Assembly (NCBI RefSeq): GCF_022201045.2
Contig: NC_068557.1
Location: forward strand, 2,232,001 to 2,296,000
Source: Citrus sinensis
Taxonomy: Eukaryota; Streptophyta; Magnoliopsida; Sapindales; Rutaceae
DNA: 64,000 nucleotides
Reading direction: 5' to 3'
Shown here: positions 56,205-64,000 of the stretch, piece by piece
Numbering within the stretch: position 1 is the stretch's first letter
Layout of the letters: every line of letters starts with the position of its first letter
Notes under the pieces: generated by a model
What the model was told of the DNA's origin: nothing
Database searches by the model: none
Seen by the model: only the letters and a program-made list of their open reading frames with translations
Program-made: the position numbers and the translations under genes

Positions 56205-59200
56205 TCAAGCTTGAATGTTGAAGTAAACAGTATAAGATTCATCTCTAAAGCTCAGTAATGGCTCCAGAAGGTAGTTCCTATTAGTTCCTTTTGCCACAAA
56301 GCTAATAGGATGATACTTGCTCTTTCCTTTCTCCATTACAAAGCTGACTGCATGGTTAAATTTAGGCTTTTTAGACTTTTTGTGGCACCTGAGGGTCATG
56401 CTTTTGCCTGACTTCAATGAATACACATAGCAACCTTTATGGCTTTTTGACTCCAAGGACACTGTATTATCCTTTCCATCCAATCCGGAAACAAGACGGA
56501 AAACGGAAGAGCCTTCAGCTCTTGAAGAATTTGTGACCACAAGTTCATGATGTTTTCCTTTGGGCGCTACAAGCATTCCTGGATGACTAAATGGTTCGAG
56601 CATTACTGATTTGCCGATAAAATCTCTGTATGATGAATATTTAAAGGAAGATGAATCCTCCAGGATTATGAGTCTGAAAGTTGCACGAACAGCAGTGTCA
56701 GTGCCGAATTTATGGAATTTTTCCATTGTGATAATGGATGGGTTTGAGCTTGTCAGGACAAATTTTGATTTTCTGGACTCCTTGGAAAAAGTAACCAGAT
56801 GAGAATTATATGAGACAGGAATTGGAGTAATCCAGTCCGAAAGAGATTTAGCTGTCTTAGTTATGTTCCAGTCTCCTTCGCTGTGACCCGCTAGCAGGTA
56901 AGGACCGTACAGAATTGCCTGAAGTGAAGCATACTTAGGCCGGTCATCTGGAGAAGAAAACATTGTCAATTGAATATCATTCATTGAGCCAAAAATTTAA
57001 AAAAACAAAAAAAAAATGATAAAAAATGCAGGTGTTAGCATCTGATAAATATACCTTTAATAGCCTCTGTCCAAAGACTCAGAGGCAGGTGAATGGTTAA
57101 TTTGTCATCCGAGCTCCATGTTTTAGTGACAGAGAGAGAATTTCCTGCATCAGGGTTGCATCTGTTTGTCATTTGTCATTATAATAGAAAGCAATCAAGG
57201 ACATTGTTATAGTACTACTAACCTGGAGAAGGTAGAGCCAAACTCTGGCCATTTAACATTGCCTTGGCACCATTTGAATTTGACCAGCTTGGTATTCGCA
57301 AATTCAAGGTTGATGCTTTACCTGCCCCCTGCATTACAATATTTAAATCAATTTCAATTAAACTAGAAAAAGTATGAAGTCACTAATTTCTGTAGCCGGT
57401 ACCTTTGGCGAGAACGTCAATGTGATACGAAGATAAGGATCCGAAGAAACAACAGGATCAACTTTTTGATTTAGCACTATCTGACCAGATTTCCAATCAA
57501 ATGAGCTTGATATATACTGAATGATGTACAGACCAGGAATTTTTCCTTTCTCTTCAAAATAAATTGAATCTCCTAACTTCGAAAATGACTCAATGCCTGC
57601 AAGGCAGCAAGAATCAGATCATTCAGGAACTCACGGATTTCAGGAACACAAGAATGAAATTGCAAAATGGGCAATGAAACTTGAGACCTGTGCCATAGCA
57701 GCACCAAAACGAGTCAAATGGTGTTCCCCATCCATTATCAGTTTGCTTGGAACTTCCGGGACCTAAAGGAAGCATGTAAATCATCACTCCAGGACTTGTT
57801 CCTCGTTGGATGCTGAGCACACCATTTATCAGGGCACGTTCATAAAAATCTGCATAAGCCGATTCTTTTGTCCATCTAAAAAGGTTGCGGGAAACCTACA
57901 AAATTGCAGCAGGCCTCGTGGAGTCTTATGCAAATTCAGTATAAAAACTAATGAATGGTTACAATGCAAGAATGTTGTGCTCTCAAGGAAGGAGAGTAAA
58001 ATTAGAAAACCTTGAGCATGTTATAAGTTGTGCATGACTCTTCATTATTAGTCCCGAGAGTGGTTGCCAATCGCTTTGGATCCCTCCTATTCATTGATTT
58101 AGACAACAGAATGAAAGTTAGCTTGTTGATCAATTGGTAGAAAAATGAAAAATGAATTGCCTTATAAAGAAGTACCAGAACTCTCCAACCGATGTTCCTC
58201 CAGTTGCATAAGTGTGTGAAGAGTTAACAAGATCCATGAAGAAAGTTCCCATTTCCTTCAGACATACCAAAAATAAGTTGAAAATTAAAAGAATTTCATG
58301 TAATTTCATTCAACAACAGAGTATTCATGTTAGGCGATTTACCTTGTGAAGTAGCTCGCCGGTAAGTTCATACCGCCTTTGTGTTCCAATAACAAGAGGG
58401 ATATGTGTGTTGACATGAAAATCAGATATGTCGTTGGACTACAAGTACAACAGAGAACTTTTTATGTTGAATCTCACAATACCAGAAATGATATTTGAAT
58501 AGAGGCTGTAAAAAAGAAAAAAGAAAAAAGAAAAAAGAAAAAAGAAAAAAGGAAAAAGAAAAAAGAGATGATTGTTACCTGTACTGCAAGTAATCCCAGA
58601 AAGCATGGTTTGGCAAAGAGGTGAGCCAAAAATAAATGCCTTGGATCTTTCTGGCAAAAGTAAAAGAGAGTCATTTTAGAATACAAATTTAATAATAAAT
58701 CCCAGCTCCTCACCTGTACATTAAAAAGTCTACTAGTGTACTATGTTCAAATATGCTGATAGTGATCTCAAACAAGAAAATTTATTGAAAATTTGAAGAA
58801 GAATGCCGCCTTTCGAAGAATGTAAATTAAAGAACCATATAAGATTGCCTACCGTTATGCTGAATAGCCTGTAAAGGACATCATTCATGCCACCGGGTTC
58901 CTCATTAAGATATTGCCAATGCCTTGCCACACTGTACTTCCGTATTACTTTCTGAACACGGTTGTAGAAGTACTCAACCATCCGTGTTGCCATCTTCAGA
59001 GCATGAGCATTATCGGCGTATTTATATTGATCCAATAAGCCTGCCAAGATCTGCAAGTCACAGTGGAATAGTTATTAGAGAAAATTACATGATTAAGACG
59101 TGTTACATAAACCTTGAACCAATCTGTGAAGCAAGTGATTTAGATTTTACCTTGTGAATGGTATAATATGGAGCCCAGACAGGCTTTAGAGCTTCTAAGT

Positions 59201-60367
59201 GATCAAAGTATCTAGATGGAAAAGCAGAGAGATAACCAGAACCAATTTTTTTCTGGCAGTGTGACAGAGCAGACACCACAGCAGACATTTTCTCTTTGAG
59301 AGTGTCATTGTGAGTGCTTGCCCACATAAGTGCTGATGCACTCAGGTAGTGCCCTTCAGAACCCAAAAGCAATAAGTTAGCCATTTGAAGCCATATATGA
59401 AATAAAAAATTCGGATAACTATCAATGTGGGAAAAAAAAATCCATATAATGACGCACATTCCACAAATACAATTTCAGTCTCTAAAAAAAATAAATCTCT
59501 TCATGGAGTAATTTAAGGCACATTTGAACATTCTTTGCATTAAGAATCTTTGGAAGGACATGAATCTAATTGAAATTCGTTTGTATGATACTGCTTGTTA
59601 GTCTAAAATATATATCAAAACAAAAAAGAGCGGATGTTTGCATACTTCAAATTTTAAATATAATGCTATAGGGCATTGTAACACTAAATAGACTGACCTG
59701 CAATAATTAATGATATTCAGGTCTAGATATGGATTTTATAGGGCATTGTAAAATCCGGACATTTGAAACTGTGCAGACTCATAAGATCAAATCATGATAA
59801 AACACAAAAGCAGTCCCAAGTTATAGTACTCTAAGAGTGAAACTTATACATACCTACAAAATGGCCCCGGAGCTGGGAAGTTGGATCCTCCCAACCGCCA
59901 TAGGCATTTCCCTTCGTCCGCAAACCGGCTGTTTTCCGAAAACTCCAAACCAGCCTGTCCACGTCAAGCATCAACAGATACTCCAAATTCGTTTGCTGTG
60001 CTCGCCAATGCATTGAATCCTTTCCCAACCGAACATCGTGCAATGACACATCCTCGAGAAACTTATCTTCCGGAATCTTAAACTCTCCAGGATTCTTCAT
60101 TTTCCTGTACATCATTGCCCAGCTAAACTCATCATCCTCTTCCTCTCTCAGGATCTTTCTCGGCAGCAGACTCGACCACGCCGAGTCATCTGACGGTGTC
60201 AGATGATAGTGATTGAGCACTTCCTGTTTCCAGGTTTCATTTTTGGATGTTAAGAGGTGGTATCTGAGTTGGTGTGATTCTGGTAATTTGTTTGAACACT
60301 CCCTAGCCGAAGCTGAAATGCACGAGAGCAACACAATAAAAAGGTTAAGCAATTCAAAACCCTTCAT
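56205..60367 (-). CDS. GH127 / DUF1680 beta-L-arabinofuranosidase-like protein, twelve exons
   Basis: Exons on the minus strand: 60367-59854, 59353-59151, 59050-58853, 58650-58579, 58438-58343, 58255-58176, 58086-58011, 57895-57688, 57596-57403, 57328-57223, 57144-57055 and 56947-56205. All junctions are GT-AG and keep frame, giving 859 residues. An upstream in-frame ATG (60394) is only about 40 nt from the TATA box, so I prefer 60367, which also puts the signal peptide (FELLNLFIVLLSCISASA) first. The glycoside hydrolase part covers about residues 90-600 and holds ESCTTYNMLK and FWCCYGTGIESF; in bacterial HypBA1 the equivalent cysteines and glutamate bind zinc and do catalysis. The last exon ends in an AbfB-like (arabinose-binding type) domain. 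The product is probably secreted and acts on arabinosylated wall glycoproteins such as extensins, by family inference. Intron 4 contains an (A6G)n repeat at about 58510-58565. Confidence 0.93.
58508..58566. repeat. (aaaaaag)n minisatellite in GH127 intron 4
   Basis: About seven units of a 7-bp A-rich word just inside the intron between exons 4 and 5. Likely length-variable. Confidence 0.85.
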
Positions 60368-60430
60368 TTGATTTGTTATTTGTTGATGAATCAAAGAGAT
60401 GAAATGATGGATTATCCCAAAAGCCGTGGT

Positions 60431-60442
60431 GATATATATAGA
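60431..60442 (-). promoter_or_regulatory. TATA box of the GH127 gene
   Basis: Reads tctatatatatc on the minus strand; predicts transcription start near 60404. Confidence 0.5.
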
Positions 60443-63400
60443 GAAAGTGTTGTTGAAGAATCATGGATATAGTATATCTTGTTACGGATATGGTGCAAAT
60501 ATACGTGGAACTTGTTTCTTACTGATTATGTAAAATATTTTCTATTATCTATCCATGTATATCATGTTATCGTGAGCAATACTGTGATGTTGCATGTGAT
60601 TGATTTACAACTTCAAAACTATTTATCCACGAGTTGAATTATAGATAGGGTCTTGAAATTATTAATGAAGTTAATGATGAGGTTATTTTGATCTACTAAA
60701 ACTACTGTCTCATCCTTTACTCAAAAGTCAATAATCGACCACTAAAATTTTTAAATTACTTTCCACACTTATCTAAAAATATACCAAATTGTTTGGAATA
60801 ATTTGAAAAGAAAAAAATTTCTCTACAAACCTCTCTCCCCAGTCAAACTATAAATAAGTTGCCATTGTAGACTACCACCATTTTGTTTGATAATTGTCAT
60901 AATTTTTTTCCCCTCAGTCAAAGTTTATTATTAGAAATAAAGTTTAATCTTCACTTAGCAGGTATAGACATTTGACAAATCCATCCTTAGAGTGGGCTCC
61001 TGAAGTAGGCTAGGTTGAGAAAATCTTTTGAATATGTTGTACTATAGCATCAATACAACAATATTGGGGCTAATGATTTTGAATTAGCGATTCTCTTAAT
61101 CGGGCTAATGTTTTTGAATTTTTGTTTCTCGTATAATAAAAGTTCTGCATTAATCCCAAAAAAAAAAAAATTACTAAACATAATTAGTAAAATTGAGGTA
61201 GGCTGCCATGAATAACTATAACCCACTATCAGTTTTGGCAATAATACAAGACGTGTTTATGGAAAGATGCAATCATCAACACATCTATATGGTAATTATT
61301 ACTAGAAGATGTTGATAATATTCAGATTGAGCTTATCTCTAAATACAAGTCCGATTATTATTTTTTGAGGCGTGTCTTTTATCTGCTTTATGTAATCGTT
61401 AGAGATATTTTTATAATTAAGTTTGGATTAAGTTTGTCTAGTTATGTTACATCCTTATCCAAACCCAAAAAAATAATAAATAAATAAATAAAATATGGAA
61501 ACAATATCAATTTTGATAAAAATTAGAGGAATCAAATTCATGCGATTTCATTTATATGTATTTTTCGGTATTAGAAATGAATAAATTTAGGATGTTTCAA
61601 ATTTCAACTAACATACACCAGCCCTCATAAATTGCATTATTTACTGAAAGTTTATTTGGTTTTGTTATATTAAACAAAAAAATTGGGTATACCAAATTGA
61701 TTTCGGGTAGTTTCAAAATTAACCCAAAAAAAAAAAACCTGAATGCGTTTTTGTTTAGTTTTCTCTTTGTGGTTTATATTCTTATATTTGTTTTACTTAT
61801 TTTTTAATTATTCAAAAAGAAAAAAGGAGTTGGGCTTGCGACTTTGGATAGTTGGGTTCAGGGTAATTGAGCTGGGCCTAATTCATTAAACAAATCCTTT
61901 AGGTGTCGCCAGCGACTTTCAGGGGTATCTTAGAATTTTTATTTATTTTTTTTATGGGATAATTTTTATTTAACCAGAGGCCTTCATTTTTTTTTAATAA
62001 TGCAATTTCTATTATTAGTAACTTGTATTACTGTTATTGGGTTATTATTTTTTACACTTTATAGTTAGTTTGGCTGTTTTCAAAGGTTCAGTTTGGAGAG
62101 TATTTATTTCATAGCAAAAGTGTCTCACGAGAGGAGTTAAAATTAAAAAGGAGGAATTTGTAAAATAGATATGAGAGGATATATTATTAATTGTTTTGCT
62201 TTCTTATTTTTGTTGATAAAGAGATAAAAAACCATGTGATAAAACGTTAAAAAAAATTAAATAGATAAATATGAACAAACTTTTTATTTATCTTATTTTC
62301 TTACCTACCCTGAGATAAATATGAACAAACGTTTACAATTAATTGTATATTTATTTTCTTTTCCCAACTTCTCAACCCATTCTTTTTCTTATTTTTTTAT
62401 TCATGTACATTAAAAAAAAAATCATATTTTTGACTGGAGCTTTTAACACTTATCTAAAATTCTTGTAACACTCCTTTCTGAATTTTATCCCTAAAATGGC
62501 CCTAGCTTAATTGATTAAATATAAATTTGTAAATTACAATTGATATCTTTCGATAAAATTTTACCATAAAAAGAACATTTATTTTAATATTTTTATTATA
62601 CAATTCATAAAAATCACAAAATCTTAAATTTGTTTTATTTTATTATATAATTTTTTCTCCATAACTATAAATTCCTATAGGTTTCTCAAATAATATTGTT
62701 TAATTAGAATTTAATATATAACAAGAAGTTATGAGATGAGATGGTCTAAAACTTTTATTAAATGAATAATTTATTTAAATGTTAGATTGAATTTATTTGA
62801 CTATTTACGTAATTTTAATTAAAAAGAAATTTTATGAAGAGTTAAAAAAGGTGTCAAAAGGCCTGCTCTAAGTTTTTATTTTTAAATTTATATCTGGGCT
62901 TTCAAACCTTGGTCGGGCCTTTTGCTTGAAGCCTAATTCGGATATGCAACACACACAAGTCAAACCCAGCTCGGACTTTTTTTCCAAACCTATTTTATAA
63001 GAGTGAATGAATGATCAATATTAAGGATTAAAATTCTATTTCTCTCTTTATCTCTCCTAGTTTTTCAAATCTTGTTAAAAAAGGCTGGCTTAATTATATA
63101 TGAAGTTAAAAAAAAAAAAAAAAACTAGTTTGATTGTCAACATAAAAATTCAAAATTCATTCCTACCCACTCATCAAATTATGAAAGAGACTAGGTGAGA
63201 AAGAAAAAAACTAAGAAAAAATCCTTGCCCTCTATTTTATTTTCAACAGTTTCTTTTTTTTTTTGGTTCATTGTTATTTATTGTTATAATTTATATTGTT
63301 ATTATCATTACACTTCATAGTCATTGTGGGTGTTTTGAAAGAGACTTGGAAAGTAATTATTTCAGATAAAAATTATTTGACGGCGCTCTCACCCTTCGAC

Positions 63401-64000
63401 TAAATTAGAAATTGGATAAGAAAAAAGGATTATGTTATTAGTTGTTTTGTTATTTTTGTTAATATAGAGATAAAATCATGTAATAAAATGTTAAAAAAAA
63501 ATTAAATAGATAAATACGAACAAACTTATTATTTGTCTCATTTTCTTACTTACGTGATATTAGTTATTAAATCTTATTTAAATAGTAAAATTTTAGTGAT
63601 AACACATCATTTGAAATACAAGTTACGTATCTCATGTTTAATATACAGATATACAATCACTTAGTCACAGCAGAAGAGTGAGCAGAAGCGTCAAAGAAAT
63701 TATTAAAGACTTTTAACAGTATATCCATGACTGATTTAAAATTTATATATGGATAAAGAAAGTAAATTGGGAAAAAAAAATTGAATTGAGTAAACAGATT
63801 TAAATTCGTAGCAAAAATAATTGCCCTTAAAAACTAAAAATATCATTGTAAATTCAGAATAGATTGATTGTGATCATTCCACTTAAAAGAGAATATTTTA
63901 CAAGAGTAGCCGGGATTCTTTTTCGCTATATTTGTCAGCCATTATTGAGGAATATATACAGATACCAAATGCTACCACCATCTGGGAAAAACAAAAGATG
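60443..64000. other. Intergenic, AT-rich, with a diverged direct duplication
   Basis: No supported gene. Two segments, about 61990-62340 and 63240-63560, share ordered words (cacttyatagt, gataaa near a gttaaaaaaa run, ttaaatagataaatangaac, ttatctnattttcttac) and so represent an old duplication or two copies of one repeat. Confidence 0.45.

Noticed and set aside
1-64000. CRISPR arrays, tRNA or rRNA genes, bacterial-type operons
   Set aside because: Nothing resembling spaced identical repeats, cloverleaf genes or rRNA was noticed; gene structure is plant nuclear throughout.

Overview
The window is plant nuclear DNA: AT-rich, with GT-AG introns, long intergenic stretches full of degenerate transposons, and proteins from families typical of core eudicots (FAR1-related factor, bHLH122-type factor, KIB-type F-box, SBT1-type subtilase, CYP706-type P450). 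A Citrus-like genome is my best guess from general resemblance of the proteins, but nothing here proves the genus.

Layout. 0-1 kb: first exon of an unrecognised gene on the minus strand that runs off the left edge. 4.4-6.4 kb: six-exon bHLH122-like transcription factor (minus). 7-15.5 kb: mostly non-coding, with MITEs, microsatellites and one small unexplained ORF. 15.6-20.5 kb: FRS4-like gene (plus), with a probable 5' UTR intron and two small 3' coding exons. 20.5-25.4 kb: intergenic, with a solo LTR flanked by a perfect 5-bp duplication. 25.6-26.7 kb and 45.9-47.0 kb: two 369-residue secreted leucine-rich-repeat (DRT100-like) paralogues in the same orientation, about 20 kb apart. Between them lie two Mutator-like elements carrying host gene fragments (27.7-29.2 kb and 35.0-37.7 kb), a complete two-exon CYP706-type P450 (30.6-32.3 kb, minus) with two broken 5' copies upstream of it, a small MULE-type MITE, a 3.4-kb hAT element with a frameshifted transposase (38.5-41.9 kb), and an intact single-exon subtilase (42.4-44.7 kb). 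47.3-50 kb: a Tourist-like MITE, tandem repeats and a second MULE-type MITE. 50.2-51.3 kb: KIB-type F-box gene. 52.2-53.4 kb: broken 3' part of a GH127 (DUF1680) gene. 56.2-60.4 kb: intact twelve-exon GH127 gene (minus). 60.5-64 kb: AT-rich intergenic DNA.

The observation I rate highest: the left end of the first Mutator-like element and the right end of the second are flanked by the same 10-bp word, while the two inner flanks match neither. That is what is expected if the whole 10-kb block, including the complete P450 gene, moved as one composite element (macrotransposon). Each Mutator-like element also carries captured host sequence on its own: one holds what looks like the start of a condensin-II CAP-D3 gene, the other exon fragments of genes I cannot name, with some splice sites still present. 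No operon-like or pathway relation between neighbouring genes is apparent; the region is best read as a gene-poor segment shaped by local duplication and DNA transposons.
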